A DNA stretch of 64,000 nucleotides from DASXRC01 sp036506495 (GCA_036506495.1 DASXRQ010000152.1:22819-86818); one strand, 5' to 3'. Positions 39,679 to 49,481 are shown, counted from the stretch's first letter. Notes: generated by a model not told the origin, from the letters alone. Made by a program: numbers and translations.

Positions 39679-41784
39679 TCAGACGATCTCGGGGGTCCAG
39701 TCCGTCGGGAGACCGTCGATCACCGCGTCGCCGCCGGTGGCGGTGACGGCCACGAGGGCCTGGCCCAGCCGGAGCTGATGCAGCTTGAGCGTGCCCCAGC
39801 GCTCCGGCAGGCGCGGCCGGAGCGTCACCCTCCGATGTGGAACATCCGGGTCCAGGCCGAGGAACGAGCGGACGAGCATGAGCGGGGCCGCGCTCGCCCA
39901 CGCCTGCGGCGAACAGGAGGTCGGGTACGGCACGGGCGGGGTGAAGCTCTCTCGCGGGAAGCCGCAGTACAGCTCCGGCAGCCGGGAGCCGAACGCGGTG
40001 GCCGCGTCGAGCAGTCCGTTGGCGAGCCGGCTCGCCAGGTCCACCGCGCCGGGCAGGTGCGCGTAGCGCAGCAGCCCGGCGACGCAGATCGCGGTGTCGT
40101 GTGGCCAGACCGATCCGTTGTGGTAGCTCATCGGATTGAACGCGCCCATCCGGGTTGACAGCGTGCGCAGCCCGTACCCGGAGTCCATGTCATCGCCACC
40201 GAGCCGCTCGATGAGCATGGTGGCGTGTTCGTCGTCGACGATGCCGGTCCACAGGCAGTGGCCAGGGTTGCTGGTCAGCGCGTCCAGCGGGTGCCCATCG
40301 CCGTCCAGACCGACGGCGAACCAGCCAAGTTCGGGCAGCCAGAACCGCTCGGCGAACTGCTCGCGCAGGCGGGCCGCCTTGGCTAGGCAGACGTCCGCCG
40401 TGCTCCGGTCGTCGAACGCGCTGGCGAGATGGGCGCGCGCCCGGTATGCCGCGTACGCGTACCCCTGAACCTCACACAGGGCGAGCGGCGGCGTGCCGAG
40501 CCGGCCCGCGGCATCGTTGATCCCGTCCCAGCTGTCCTTCCAGCCCTGGTTCACGAGCCCCCGGTCGGTGGCCCGCTGGTAGTACAGGAAACCGTCGCCC
40601 TTGCGGTCGCCGTACCGCTCCACCCAGCTCAGCGCCGCGTCCGCCGCCGGCAGCAGCTCCCGCACCGACTCCTCGGTGGCGCCCCACCGCCACGCCTCGC
40701 CGAGCAGCATGACGAACAACGGCGTCGCGTCCACGGTGCCGTAGTAGTGCTGGCCGCCCAGGGCCGCGGTGCTCGCCGGTCCGTACCGCAGCTCGTGCAT
40801 GATGCGGCCGGGCTCCTCCTCGGTGCGCGGGTCAACGCGGGTGCCCTGCAACGCTGCCAACGTCCGCAGGGTGCCGACCGCCGGCCCGACGTCGAGCGGC
40901 AGGGTCATCCACGCGGTGAGGACGCTGTCCCGGCCGAACAGGGTCATGAACCATGGCGCGCCGGCGGCCACGAACTTGTACCCCGCGCGCCGGTCGGTCA
41001 TCCGCAGTGCCTCCAGGTCGTGCTCGGTGCGCTGGAGCACGGAGGAGACGGCCGGATCGTCGACGGTCAGGTCGGCGTTGCGTTCGCGCCACCGTGGCCG
41101 GGTCGGCGCGACGGCACTGCGCCGGTCGCGGAACCGTGGCTCGATCCGCTGGTTGTCCAGCAGCGGGTGTAGCACGATCTCGGTGGTCCAGCCGGTCCGG
41201 GGCGGGATCACCGCCACCCAGCTCAGCCCGCCCGGAGTGATCATCGGGTCGCTCGACGCGTTGACGACCGTGCCGCGGGACGCGTCCACGACGCTGTGCA
41301 GCACCAGTTCGTTCGCGGCCACGGTGGCCTGCGCGCCGCCGCCGAGCGGTCGGCCGCCCTTGACCGCGAACAGGTCGGCGAAGTCCGCGTCGACGTGCAG
41401 GTCCACCCGCACGGCCGTCGGCTCGTCGCCGACGTTCTCCAGCCTCAGTGACTCGCGCATGCCCTCGCCGACGATCCGCTCCCGGATCACGAGCAGCGTG
41501 CTATCGGCCCGCCCCGGTCCGGGCGGGCGGCGCAGCACGAACTTCGTGGCGTACGCCTCGCTGCCGCGCACCGACAGCGGCTGGGCCGGCTGGCCGTCGA
41601 GGACCAGCTGCCAGCGGGACGCGATCCGCGCGTCCCGGTAGAACAGCCCGTGCGGCCCGCCCGGTTCGACATCGCCGGTGTACGTGGAGATGCAGAACGT
41701 GGTGCCGTCGACGAGGGTGACCGATCCGCGATCCGTGAGCAGCGAAACCGGCTCGCCGGCGTTGAGCGGGGTCAGGCTCGTCAC
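39679..41784 (-). CDS. glycogen debranching-type enzyme (amylo-alpha-1,6-glucosidase family)
   Basis: 701 residues. N-terminal beta domain (SLLTDRGSVTLVDGTTFCIS, GDVEPGGPHGLFYRDARIAS) and C-terminal (alpha/alpha)6 barrel with FMTLFGRDSVLTAWMTLPLD, GWKDSWDGINDAAG and YHNGSVWPHDTAICVAGL. The acidic residues in RDS, KDSWD and WPHD are the usual active-site positions of these GH-type barrels. Probably hydrolyses branched alpha-glucans or sucrose-like oligosaccharides. Followed after a 1-bp gap by its upstream neighbour, a GT4 gene, so the two are cotranscribed. Confidence 0.87.
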   Translation of the reverse strand: MTSLTPLNAGEPVSLLTDRGSVTLVDGTTFCISTYTGDVEPGGPHGLFYRDARIASRWQLVLDGQPAQPLSVRGSEAYATKFVLRRPPGPGRADSTLLVIRERIVGEGMRESLRLENVGDEPTAVRVDLHVDADFADLFAVKGGRPLGGGAQATVAANELVLHSVVDASRGTVVNASSDPMITPGGLSWVAVIPPRTGWTTEIVLHPLLDNQRIEPRFRDRRSAVAPTRPRWRERNADLTVDDPAVSSVLQRTEHDLEALRMTDRRAGYKFVAAGAPWFMTLFGRDSVLTAWMTLPLDVGPAVGTLRTLAALQGTRVDPRTEEEPGRIMHELRYGPASTAALGGQHYYGTVDATPLFVMLLGEAWRWGATEESVRELLPAADAALSWVERYGDRKGDGFLYYQRATDRGLVNQGWKDSWDGINDAAGRLGTPPLALCEVQGYAYAAYRARAHLASAFDDRSTADVCLAKAARLREQFAERFWLPELGWFAVGLDGDGHPLDALTSNPGHCLWTGIVDDEHATMLIERLGGDDMDSGYGLRTLSTRMGAFNPMSYHNGSVWPHDTAICVAGLLRYAHLPGAVDLASRLANGLLDAATAFGSRLPELYCGFPRESFTPPVPYPTSCSPQAWASAAPLMLVRSFLGLDPDVPHRRVTLRPRLPERWGTLKLHQLRLGQALVAVTATGGDAVIDGLPTDWTPEIV

Positions 41785-41785
41785 A

Positions 41786-42991
41786 TCAGGCCACTCTCAA
41801 CCCGGCGAAGCGCTGCGGAACCTCGGCGGTTGTGCGGAGCAGGCGGGACATCGCGGTGCGGTATGCCCTGGCGTACCCGCGCGCGAGCCGTTCGGACGTG
41901 AAATGCCGAGCGACGTGCATGCGGCAGTCCACCGGGTCGATCGCGCTCGCGCGGTCGATGGCGCCGGGCAGATCCGCGGGGTCGTCGCAGATGACACCGC
42001 TGATCCCGGGCGCCACCACCTCGGGCACCGAGCCGGCACGCAGCGCGACCACCGGCGTCCCACAGGCCATCGCCTCGATCATGACCATCCCGAACGGCTC
42101 CTCCCACTGAACCGGGAACAGCAGGCACCGTGCCCTCGACAGCAGCCGTCGCTTGGCTGTGGCGTCGGCAACTCCGAACACCTCGTCGTCCGGCCCGATC
42201 CGGGGCTCGACCTCCTTCTCGAAGTACGCGCGCTCGGACGGCTCCGAGCACTTTCCGGCCAGCACGAGCGGTATGCCGGCGGCGTGCGCCGCGTCCAGCG
42301 CCAGGTGCGCGCCCTTGTCCCACGCGAACCTGCCCAGGAACAGGGCGTACCCCGCCTTCTGGACGCGGAACGGCCAGCTGGCTAGGCGGAGGGCGTTGTG
42401 CACGGTGCCGACCCAGTTCAGCTCGGGCGCGAGCTGTCGTTGCCGCGCGCTGATCGCCACCAGCGCGATGTCCGTGCCGAGCGCGCCATAGATCCGGCGC
42501 AGGTCCGCGTCGACTGGGCCGTGCGCGGTGACCACCGTCGGCAGACCGAGGTCTCGGTACGCCGGCGCGTTGAGCGGTCCGGCGACCGTGTGATCGTGAA
42601 CGACGTCGACCTGGCCGGCCGCCGCCAGCCGCTCGACCGCCCGGCGGACGACCGCGGCGTGTGCGACCTCGGGAAATACGTCGCCCAGCCGGTCCGGGAT
42701 CGTGCCCTCCCAGACCGGCTGGAAGCTTGCCTTGGTGCCGGGCCTGCCGGCACCGATGAGCGTCACGGTGTGACCGAGGTCCACAAGTGAGTCCGCCAGA
42801 TCGGCGACGACGGCCTCGATGCCGCCGTAGCCCGAGGGCGGAACATCAAAATAGGGCGGCGCGATGAGCGCCACCCGTATCAGCGGATCTGCCGATTCCC
42901 CGGACTGATCGGACGACGAGTCGCGCGACTCGTCCCGATCAACAGAAGCGCCCCGTACAGGCGCGGCCGTCGTGAGCACGAAACCGAGCAT
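41786..42991 (-). CDS. family 4 glycosyltransferase
   Basis: 401 residues, GT-B fold. ALIAPPYFDVPPSGYGGIEA at the N-terminal domain, VDVVHDHTVAGPLNAPAYRD, then LFLGRFAWDKGAHLALDAAH and the C-terminal nucleotide-sugar site FPVQWEEPFGMVMIEAMACG TPVVALRAGSVPEVV with the E-x7-E pattern. Transfers a sugar from a nucleotide donor; neighbours galK/galE and the debranching enzyme suggest galactose or glucan metabolism. ATG 42991 chosen; GTG 43015 possible. Confidence 0.85.
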   Translation of the reverse strand: MLGFVLTTAAPVRGASVDRDESRDSSSDQSGESADPLIRVALIAPPYFDVPPSGYGGIEAVVADLADSLVDLGHTVTLIGAGRPGTKASFQPVWEGTIPDRLGDVFPEVAHAAVVRRAVERLAAAGQVDVVHDHTVAGPLNAPAYRDLGLPTVVTAHGPVDADLRRIYGALGTDIALVAISARQRQLAPELNWVGTVHNALRLASWPFRVQKAGYALFLGRFAWDKGAHLALDAAHAAGIPLVLAGKCSEPSERAYFEKEVEPRIGPDDEVFGVADATAKRRLLSRARCLLFPVQWEEPFGMVMIEAMACGTPVVALRAGSVPEVVAPGISGVICDDPADLPGAIDRASAIDPVDCRMHVARHFTSERLARGYARAYRTAMSRLLRTTAEVPQRFAGLRVA

Positions 42992-43042
42992 ACCCCGCCA
43001 GTTAGGCGCAACCACTGAAGTCCGTTATATCGGTTGTAAACC

Positions 43043-44254
43043 CTATAAGTCCGACAGAGTTGACCGGTTGCCTAGGAGTTCTACTTTGGATGCTCCGGCC
43101 GCCGGGTCGGCGACGAAGCAACCGGGTTGTGTCCAACCACGGGCCGCGTACCGCCTGGTCACGGCCCTTTCCACGGGGTCGGCGGACGCCGCCGGGACGA
43201 GCGCGAGCACGCAGCCGCCGAAGCCGCCGCCCGTCATGCGCGCACCGTAGGCGCCGGCGGCCAGGGCCGTCTCGACCGCGGTGTCCGTCTCCGCGACGGT
43301 GATCTCGAAGTCGTCGCGCATGGACGCGTGCGACGCGGTGAGCAGCGGCCCGATCTCGCGGACGCGGCCCGTGCGCAGCAGGTCAACCGTGTCGAGCACC
43401 CGCCGGTTCTCGGTGACCACGTGCCGGACCCGGCGCCTCGTGAGGTCGTCGGGCAACCGGCCCAGCGCGTCGTCCAGATCCGACACGTCGAGGTCGCGCA
43501 GGGCGGCGAGGCCCAGCTGGCGGGCGGCGTTCTCACAGGTCGCGCGGCGCTCGGCGTACTCGCCGGTGACGTGCCGGTGCGGAGCCCGCGTGTCGATCAC
43601 CAGGACGGCCAGGCCGGCTGCGGACGAGTGGAACGGGATGTGGTCGACCTCCAGCGACCGGCAGTCGAGGAACAGGGCGTGACGGGCCCGGCAGAGCGTC
43701 GAGGCGGCCTGGTCCATGACGCCGCAGGGCATCCGGACGTAGGCGTTCTCCGCGCGCTGGGCCAGCGCCGGCCGGTCGGAGACCGGAACCTCGAGGCCAC
43801 CGAGGTCCGCGAGCGCGGTGAGGACCGCGCACTCGAGCGCGGCCGATGAGGAGAGTCCGGCTCCCAACGGGACGTCCGAGGCGATGAACAACGTGGCCCC
43901 GGGCGCGTCGTGGCCGGCCTCCCGGAGCACCCAGACGATGCCGGCCACGTAACCGGCCCAGCCGGGTACGCCACCCGGAACGAGGTCGGCGGCGGTGAAC
44001 TCGACCGTCTCACCGGTCTGTTCCGAGTGGACAGTCCACCGGCCACTCCGTCCCGGCGCCGCCGCGACCGCGGTGCGCTGCGCCAGCGCGAAGGGCAGCA
44101 CGAATCCCTCGTTGTAGTCGGTGTGCTCGCCGATCAGGTTGACCCGGCCGGGCGCAGCCCACACGCCGGCCGGGGGCTCGGCGTACCGCTGCCGGAAGCC
44201 GGACTCGGCTCGGACCTCGGCCGGCGCGACCCGCACCCCCGGCGCGGCGCTCAC
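43043..44254 (-). CDS. galK: galactokinase
   Basis: 403 residues, GHMP family. Galactokinase signature GRVNLIGEHTDYNEGFVLPF, phosphate loop DVPLGAGLSSSAALECAVL and C-terminal GARMTGGGFGGCVLALV. Phosphorylates galactose for the Leloir pathway. Its start overlaps the galE stop by 4 bp. Confidence 0.96.
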   Translation of the reverse strand: MSAAPGVRVAPAEVRAESGFRQRYAEPPAGVWAAPGRVNLIGEHTDYNEGFVLPFALAQRTAVAAAPGRSGRWTVHSEQTGETVEFTAADLVPGGVPGWAGYVAGIVWVLREAGHDAPGATLFIASDVPLGAGLSSSAALECAVLTALADLGGLEVPVSDRPALAQRAENAYVRMPCGVMDQAASTLCRARHALFLDCRSLEVDHIPFHSSAAGLAVLVIDTRAPHRHVTGEYAERRATCENAARQLGLAALRDLDVSDLDDALGRLPDDLTRRRVRHVVTENRRVLDTVDLLRTGRVREIGPLLTASHASMRDDFEITVAETDTAVETALAAGAYGARMTGGGFGGCVLALVPAASADPVERAVTRRYAARGWTQPGCFVADPAAGASKVELLGNRSTLSDL

Positions 44255-45219
44255 GACGCTGCCACGTACCGGCGGTGAAACGCCCAGGCGTCCGCGATGA
44301 TGTCGTCCAGCGCCGGGCGGCGCGGCGTCCAGCCGAGCTCACGGCGGGCCTTCGCGGAGGAGGCGACGCTCATTACCCAGTCACCGGGGCGACGCGGCCG
44401 CACGTCGACCGGCACCGGATGCCCGGTGACGCGCCGGACCGCGTCGATGACCTCCAGGTTGCTGAACCCGTTGCCGTTGCCCAGGTTGTAGATCTTGTGC
44501 TGCCCCGGCTCCGCCGCGTCCAACGCGAGCAGGTGCGCGCTGGCCAGGTCGGCGACGTGGATGTAGTCGCGGACGCAGGTGCCGTCCGGTGTGTCGTAGT
44601 CGTCGCCGAAGAGCGCGATGGCCGGCCGCTGACCGGCCGCGACCTGCAGCACCATGGGGATGAGGTGGGTCTCCGGGTCGTGCCGCTCGCCGAGGTCACC
44701 GACCGCGCCGGCGGCGTTGAAGTAGCGCAGGCTGATGGCGCCCACCCCGAACGCGCGGGCCTCCGCCGCCAGCATCTGGTCGACCATGAGCTTGCTCGCC
44801 GCGTACGGCATCGGCGGGTCGACGGGCGTGTCCTCGGCCATGGGCTCGCGTTTGGCCGTGCTGTAGACCGAGCCCGTGGACGAGAAGATCAGCCGGGGGG
44901 TCCCGGCCTTCCGCGCCGCCTCGAGCAAGGCCAGCGAGCCGCGCACGTTGACGTCCCAGTACAGGTCCGGCCGGACCACCGACTCACCGGCCGCGATCTT
45001 CGCGGCAAAGTGGAGGATGCCGTCGAAACCCGCGTCGGGTGTCAGCACCGACCCGACCTCGTGGATCGAGAGCTTGTGGAACTCCGCGTCGGCCGCCATG
45101 GAGGACGCGTGCCCGGTGGACAGATCGTCGAGGACGACGACCCGGTGGCCGGCCGCGAGCAGCTGGGCGGTGACGACGCTGCCGATGTAGCCGGCTCCGC
45201 CCGTGACGAGCAGCTTCAC
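44251..45219 (-). CDS. galE: UDP-glucose 4-epimerase
   Basis: 322 residues of the extended SDR family. NAD motif LVTGGAGYIGSVVTAQLLAA, catalytic serine in FSSTGSVYSTAK and catalytic PYAASKLMVDQ; GDDYDTPDGTCVRDYIHVADLA is the GalE hallmark. Interconverts UDP-glucose and UDP-galactose. First gene of galE-galK, divergent from the CorC-type gene. Confidence 0.96.
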   Translation of the reverse strand: MKLLVTGGAGYIGSVVTAQLLAAGHRVVVLDDLSTGHASSMAADAEFHKLSIHEVGSVLTPDAGFDGILHFAAKIAAGESVVRPDLYWDVNVRGSLALLEAARKAGTPRLIFSSTGSVYSTAKREPMAEDTPVDPPMPYAASKLMVDQMLAAEARAFGVGAISLRYFNAAGAVGDLGERHDPETHLIPMVLQVAAGQRPAIALFGDDYDTPDGTCVRDYIHVADLASAHLLALDAAEPGQHKIYNLGNGNGFSNLEVIDAVRRVTGHPVPVDVRPRRPGDWVMSVASSAKARRELGWTPRRPALDDIIADAWAFHRRYVAAS

Positions 45220-45388
45220 TCCGGTGGCCTCCCTCTGGCGCGGTCGAGTACGTCTGGCCAGCCTACGTGCCCCGCGACCGGCACCGGACGCGTGGGCCTG
45301 GCGCCCGGCCGACCGTTCACCGTGCCATTTGTCCGTCCCGCGACGCCCGAACGCCGCGGTCCGCGCGCCGTTTGTCTACGCTTGCGGG

Positions 45389-46390
45389 ATGCAGGAAGCC
45401 GGCAGTCCCGGGCCCCGGCGGCGATCCGCGTCGGGGCGTTCTCCACAACGACGGCCGGGCGGGTTCGTCCGCGGGGTCGCCAAGCTCGTGGTGCGGGGTG
45501 CCGATGGAGTGACCCGCTGGCTGGGGGCGGATCCGACCGCCGGCCGCGAGGCCATCAGCGAGGCGGAGCTGCGTGAGCTGGTCGCCGCCAACACCGTGCT
45601 CGACCGCGAGGAGCGGCGGATCATCTTCGAGGTGCTCGCGGCCGGAACGAGCCTCGTGCGGGAGGTCATGGTGCCGCGTACGGAGGTGCTTTTCCTCGAC
45701 GCGGCGCTCCCGGTCGGCGCCGCTGCTCAGCTGGCCCGCACCGCGTCCCACTCGCGGTTCCCGGTCGTCGACGGCAGCCAGGACGACGTGGTCGGCTTCG
45801 TCCACCTGCGGGATCTGCTGATCCGGCCGGCCGACGACGGGCGGGCGACGGTGGGGGAGCTGACCCGCGAGGTCAAGCGGCTCCCGGCGAGCCTCCGGGT
45901 GCTCGCCGCGCTCTCCGAGATGCGCCGGGAGGGCCATCACCTGGCGGTCGTGGTCGATGAGTACGGCGGGACCGCCGGCATCGTCACGCTGGAAGACCTC
46001 ATCGAGGAGCTGGTCGGGGAGATCCACGACGAGTACGACGAGGTTCCGTCGCCGGAACCCGCGGGTGCGGTGTCCGAGGTGGACGGTCGACTGAACCTGG
46101 CGGACTTCGCCAAGCGGACCGGGTTCATGCTGCCCGAGGGGCCCTACGAGACGGTCGGTGGCTTCGTGATGGCCACCCTGGGCCGACTGCCGGCCTGCGG
46201 TGACGAGGTGCAGGTGTCCGGCGATGCGGCCGGCGCCGGGTGGCTGCTCCGGGTGCTCGCGCTGGACGGCCGTCGGGTCGACCGGGTCGGCATCGCCCGG
46301 GTCGTGGTCGCCGAGCCGGTCGTACCGGTCGCCCGCGTGGTGCCCGATGCCACGACCGCCACCCCCACGCCGGTGCGTATCCTCCCGTAA
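45389..46390 (+). CDS. CorC/HlyC-type CBS-domain protein lacking the DUF21 membrane part
   Basis: 333 residues. After an Arg-rich N-terminus come EAELRELVAANTVLDREERR and VREVMVPRTEVLFLDAALPV, a CBS pair (HSRFPVVDGSQDDVVGFVHL, HHLAVVVDEYGGTAGIVTLE), and the C-terminal CorC_HlyC domain (DLIEELVGEIHDEYDEV ... GPYETVGGFVMATLGRLP). The CNNM/DUF21 membrane domain that normally precedes the CBS pair is missing; only about 60 residues precede it. Probably regulates magnesium/cobalt handling through a partner. ATG 45389 chosen. Confidence 0.88.
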   Translation: MQEAGSPGPRRRSASGRSPQRRPGGFVRGVAKLVVRGADGVTRWLGADPTAGREAISEAELRELVAANTVLDREERRIIFEVLAAGTSLVREVMVPRTEVLFLDAALPVGAAAQLARTASHSRFPVVDGSQDDVVGFVHLRDLLIRPADDGRATVGELTREVKRLPASLRVLAALSEMRREGHHLAVVVDEYGGTAGIVTLEDLIEELVGEIHDEYDEVPSPEPAGAVSEVDGRLNLADFAKRTGFMLPEGPYETVGGFVMATLGRLPACGDEVQVSGDAAGAGWLLRVLALDGRRVDRVGIARVVVAEPVVPVARVVPDATTATPTPVRILP

Positions 46391-46444
46391 CCCGACCGGG
46401 ACCCCGCGCTCCTGCCCGCCTCCGTCTCCCGCCGCCATTTTCCC

Positions 46445-46506
46445 GCCGATCTACGGCGAATTCTGGCGACCGGAGATTAACTAACCAGTATTCGCCCTAG
46501 ATCGGC
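46445..46506. repeat. palindromic repeat, copy 1
   Basis: Arms 46445-46466 and 46485-46506 (22 bp, two mismatches) around an 18-nt spacer holding CCGGAGATTAA. Core arm CGATCTACGGCGAATTCTGG. Lies between the CorC-type gene and a convergent gene. One of three copies in the window. Confidence 0.85.
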
Positions 46507-46545
46507 GAGAGAGACGAGAGAGACGAGGGCGACGAGCGACCGCGC

Positions 46546-47772
46546 TCAGTGGGTGCGCAGTTTGCGCCAGGTGGACCCGTCCGAGGAGAAGGCCGCCCAG
46601 TCGTTGTTGAACAGGTTGTAGGCCACGTACCCGCCGGCCGTCATGCCGAGCCGGCCGACCGCCGGCAGATGCTCGCCGGTCACGGTGAACGTCGCCCCGT
46701 CGTCGGAGCTGACGTACCAGCGATGGTTGCCGCCCGCGATCAGCAGCCGGCCGTCGAGCAGCGGGATCAACGCACCCGACACCGACTCCGGCCCGGTCCG
46801 CGTGCCCAGTGCCCGGGTCAGGGTGAACTGCTTGCCGCCGTCGGCCGAGTGGAAGATCGCCACGACGGCCTTGGGCCACGGCCCGTCGCCCGAGACCACC
46901 ATGGCGTACGTGCGCGAGCCCGACACGGAAACCTGGACCGATGCCGCATTGTCGGCGGGCGCGGGGAGCACGATCCTCGTCCACCGCGCCCCGCCGTCGG
47001 TGCTGACGGCGATGGCCGGGCGGCCGGTTCCGCGGTCGACGCCGCCCACCCACCAGGCACCGCTCGCGGTGGCGACCGACCCGACCCAGCGCACGTCGAT
47101 CGGCGGCGGATTGCTGAACTCCCCGCGGTAGCCGGCCCGCGGCGACCACACCTCGACGGCTCCGCCGCTCCCGAGCCGCAGGATTTCGCCGTCGCGGGCA
47201 ATGACCCGGGCGTCGGTGGCGGCCGGCGCCGGCTGCCAGGTCCCGCCGCCGTCCGACGAGATCCAGCCGCGGTGGCCGTCGGACCTCACGACCAGGGCGT
47301 CGCCGGCGAACGGCAGCAGGTCGGGTGACCTCCCCAGCGCCGCCGGCAACACACTGCTCTGCCACGTCAGGCCGCCATCGGCCGTACGCCCGAGGGTGCA
47401 CGCGTCGGCGTCGCAGGCGATCGCGTACCCACGGTCGGCGTCCGGGAACTCGACATCGGTGATGTCCCCGGGCATCTCGTGCACGTCGCCGAGCGCGTCG
47501 AGGCCGTTGAGGGTGATGCCTGCGTCCGTGTAGACCGCACCGGGCGGCCCCCCGGCGACCTCGTCAGGCAGCGACCGCGGTTCGGCTGACCATGGGCGTA
47601 CGACCGCGAGCGTGACACCGACGACGACGGCGAGCGCGGCGCCGGCGCGGACCGAGGTTCGGCGGCGTCGGCGCGTCGTGGCCCGGGCGCGCAGGGTCTC
47701 CAGCGGCGGTTGGTCGATGGCGTCGAGCACCGCCGTGCGGCCACGCGCGAGGCGCTCGTCAAGGTCTGGCAT
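46546..47772 (-). CDS. membrane-anchored BNR/sialidase-like beta-propeller protein
   Basis: 408 residues. Cytosolic N-terminus of about 45 residues, one membrane helix (AGAALAVVVGVTLAVV), then an extracellular propeller with repeated BNR Asp-box strands: TADGGLTWQSSV, SSDGGGTWQPAP, STDGGARWTRIV, SADGGKQFTLTR, SSDDGATFTVTG, SSDGSTWRKL. No sialidase catalytic residues are apparent, so it is more likely a binding or sensing protein. It overlaps the ECF sigma gene by 14 bp, suggesting it acts with that factor, perhaps as its membrane partner. Confidence 0.8.
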   Translation of the reverse strand: MPDLDERLARGRTAVLDAIDQPPLETLRARATTRRRRRTSVRAGAALAVVVGVTLAVVRPWSAEPRSLPDEVAGGPPGAVYTDAGITLNGLDALGDVHEMPGDITDVEFPDADRGYAIACDADACTLGRTADGGLTWQSSVLPAALGRSPDLLPFAGDALVVRSDGHRGWISSDGGGTWQPAPAATDARVIARDGEILRLGSGGAVEVWSPRAGYRGEFSNPPPIDVRWVGSVATASGAWWVGGVDRGTGRPAIAVSTDGGARWTRIVLPAPADNAASVQVSVSGSRTYAMVVSGDGPWPKAVVAIFHSADGGKQFTLTRALGTRTGPESVSGALIPLLDGRLLIAGGNHRWYVSSDDGATFTVTGEHLPAVGRLGMTAGGYVAYNLFNNDWAAFSSDGSTWRKLRTH

Positions 47773-48364
47773 GGGCCACCTCCGTGGTGCCCGAGGCGGT
47801 GGAGTCCGGCCACGACGGCCGCGCGCCGTTGTGCGGCCGCCCGTCACCGTTGTGCCGGTGCTCGGTGCGGTAGTCGCCGAGGTGTTCGGCGAGTGCGGAC
47901 CGCCCGCGGGAGAGCCGGGACTTGATGGTGCCGGTTGGCACGTCGAGGAGGGCGGCGATCTCGTCCACGGGCAGGTCCGCGAAGTAGTGCAGGACGATCA
48001 CCTCGCGGAAGGCCGGCGCCAGCCCAGCGAGGGCATCGCGCAGGTCGGCCCGCTCCGGACCCGGTGCGGGCTCCACGAAGCGGGCGACCGGACGGTCGCG
48101 CAGCAGGATCGTGTCGAGCAGCTTGCGCCGCCGCCACCGCCGGCGCACCACGTTGATCGCCACCGTCCGCAGCCAGGCTTCGGGGTTTTCGACGTCGGAC
48201 AGCCCCTTCGGCCGGGCGAGCGCGCGGGTGAACGCCTCCTGCACGACGTCCTGGGCTTCGCCGAGGTCGTTGGTGAACGCGTACACCTGAGCGACCAGGC
48301 GGCGGTAGCAGGCGTGGTAGATCTCGCCCACGCCCGAAACGCCGGCGCGTCGGCCTCCCGGCAT
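47759..48364 (-). CDS. ECF-type RNA polymerase sigma factor
   Basis: 201 residues. Region 2 reads IYHACYRRLVAQVYAFTNDL GEAQDVVQEAFTRAL and ENPEAWLRTVAINVVRRRWR; region 4 reads GLAPAFREVIVLHYFADLPV DEIAALLDVPTGTIKSRLSR. There is no region 3 and no C-terminal domain beyond a polar tail. Divergent from trpS and translationally coupled to the propeller gene, which may transmit an outside signal. Confidence 0.93.
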   Translation of the reverse strand: MPGGRRAGVSGVGEIYHACYRRLVAQVYAFTNDLGEAQDVVQEAFTRALARPKGLSDVENPEAWLRTVAINVVRRRWRRRKLLDTILLRDRPVARFVEPAPGPERADLRDALAGLAPAFREVIVLHYFADLPVDEIAALLDVPTGTIKSRLSRGRSALAEHLGDYRTEHRHNGDGRPHNGARPSWPDSTASGTTEVAHARP

Positions 48365-48464
48365 CGATCACCGCCCCTGCTGAGTCTCGGTGGCTCCAGG
48401 GTACGAGTTCCGGCGACCGACGCCGGTTCCCGTGTTTCCACGGCCGGCTGACAGAATTGCCGGC

Positions 48465-49481
48465 ATGTCCGATCGCCCGCGCGTGCTCTCCGGCATCCAG
48501 CCCACTGCGGACTCGTTCCACCTCGGCAACTACCTCGGGGCGGTCCGGAACTGGGTGGCCCTGCAGGACACCCACGACGCGTTCTACTGCGTCGTCGACC
48601 TCCACGCGATCACGGCGGGGCACAAGCCGGTTGAGCTGCGCCACCGCACCCGAGTCAGCGCGGCCCAGCTGCTCGCCGCCGGCCTGGACCCGGAGAGGTG
48701 CACGCTGTTCGTGCAGTCCCAGGTGCCCGAGCACGCCCAGCTGGCCTGGGTGCTCAGCTGCATCACCGGGTTCGGCGAGGCCAGCCGGATGACTCAGTTC
48801 AAGGACAAGTCGGCCCGGCAGGGCGCCGAGCGGGCCTCGGTCGGTCTGTTTATGTATCCGATCCTGCAGGCCGCCGACATCCTGCTCTATCAGGCCGACG
48901 CGGTGCCGGTCGGCGAGGACCAGCGCCAGCACCTCGAGCTGACCCGTGACCTTGCCCAGCGCTTCAACTCGCTGTTCGGCCCGACGTTTACCGTGCCGGA
49001 GCCCTTCATCATGCGGGACACTGCCAAGATCACCGACCTGCAGGAGCCGACCGCGAAGATGTCCAAGTCGTCGTCGACGCCCGCCGGGCTGATCGAGCTG
49101 CTGGACGACCCGGCGCGGTCCGCGAAGAAGATCAGGTCCGCGGTGACGGACGCCGGCAGGGAGATCATCTTCGATCCGTCGGAGAAGCCGGGCCTGTCCA
49201 ACCTTTTGACCATTTACTCCGCACTGACCGGACGAACCATCGATGAACTGGTCGGTGCGTACGCCGGCAAGGGATACGGTGATCTGAAGAAGGACCTCGC
49301 CGAGGTGGTGGTCGAGTTCGTACGCCCGATCCAGGAGCGGACACGCACCTTCCTGGACGACCCCGCACAGTTGGACAAGCTGCTCTCGATCGGTGCCGAG
49401 AAGGCCCGCGCCGTCGCCTCGGTCACCCTGCACACCGCGTACGACCGGGTCGGCTTCCTGCTGCCGGCGAGGAACGGGTAG
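48465..49481 (+). CDS. trpS: tryptophanyl-tRNA synthetase
   Basis: 338 residues, class I. HIGH appears as TADSFHLGNYLGAV, KMSKS as PTAKMSKSSS, and GEDQRQHLELTRDLAQRF is the family's conserved segment. Start ATG 48465 gives the usual length. Confidence 0.96.
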   Translation: MSDRPRVLSGIQPTADSFHLGNYLGAVRNWVALQDTHDAFYCVVDLHAITAGHKPVELRHRTRVSAAQLLAAGLDPERCTLFVQSQVPEHAQLAWVLSCITGFGEASRMTQFKDKSARQGAERASVGLFMYPILQAADILLYQADAVPVGEDQRQHLELTRDLAQRFNSLFGPTFTVPEPFIMRDTAKITDLQEPTAKMSKSSSTPAGLIELLDDPARSAKKIRSAVTDAGREIIFDPSEKPGLSNLLTIYSALTGRTIDELVGAYAGKGYGDLKKDLAEVVVEFVRPIQERTRTFLDDPAQLDKLLSIGAEKARAVASVTLHTAYDRVGFLLPARNG

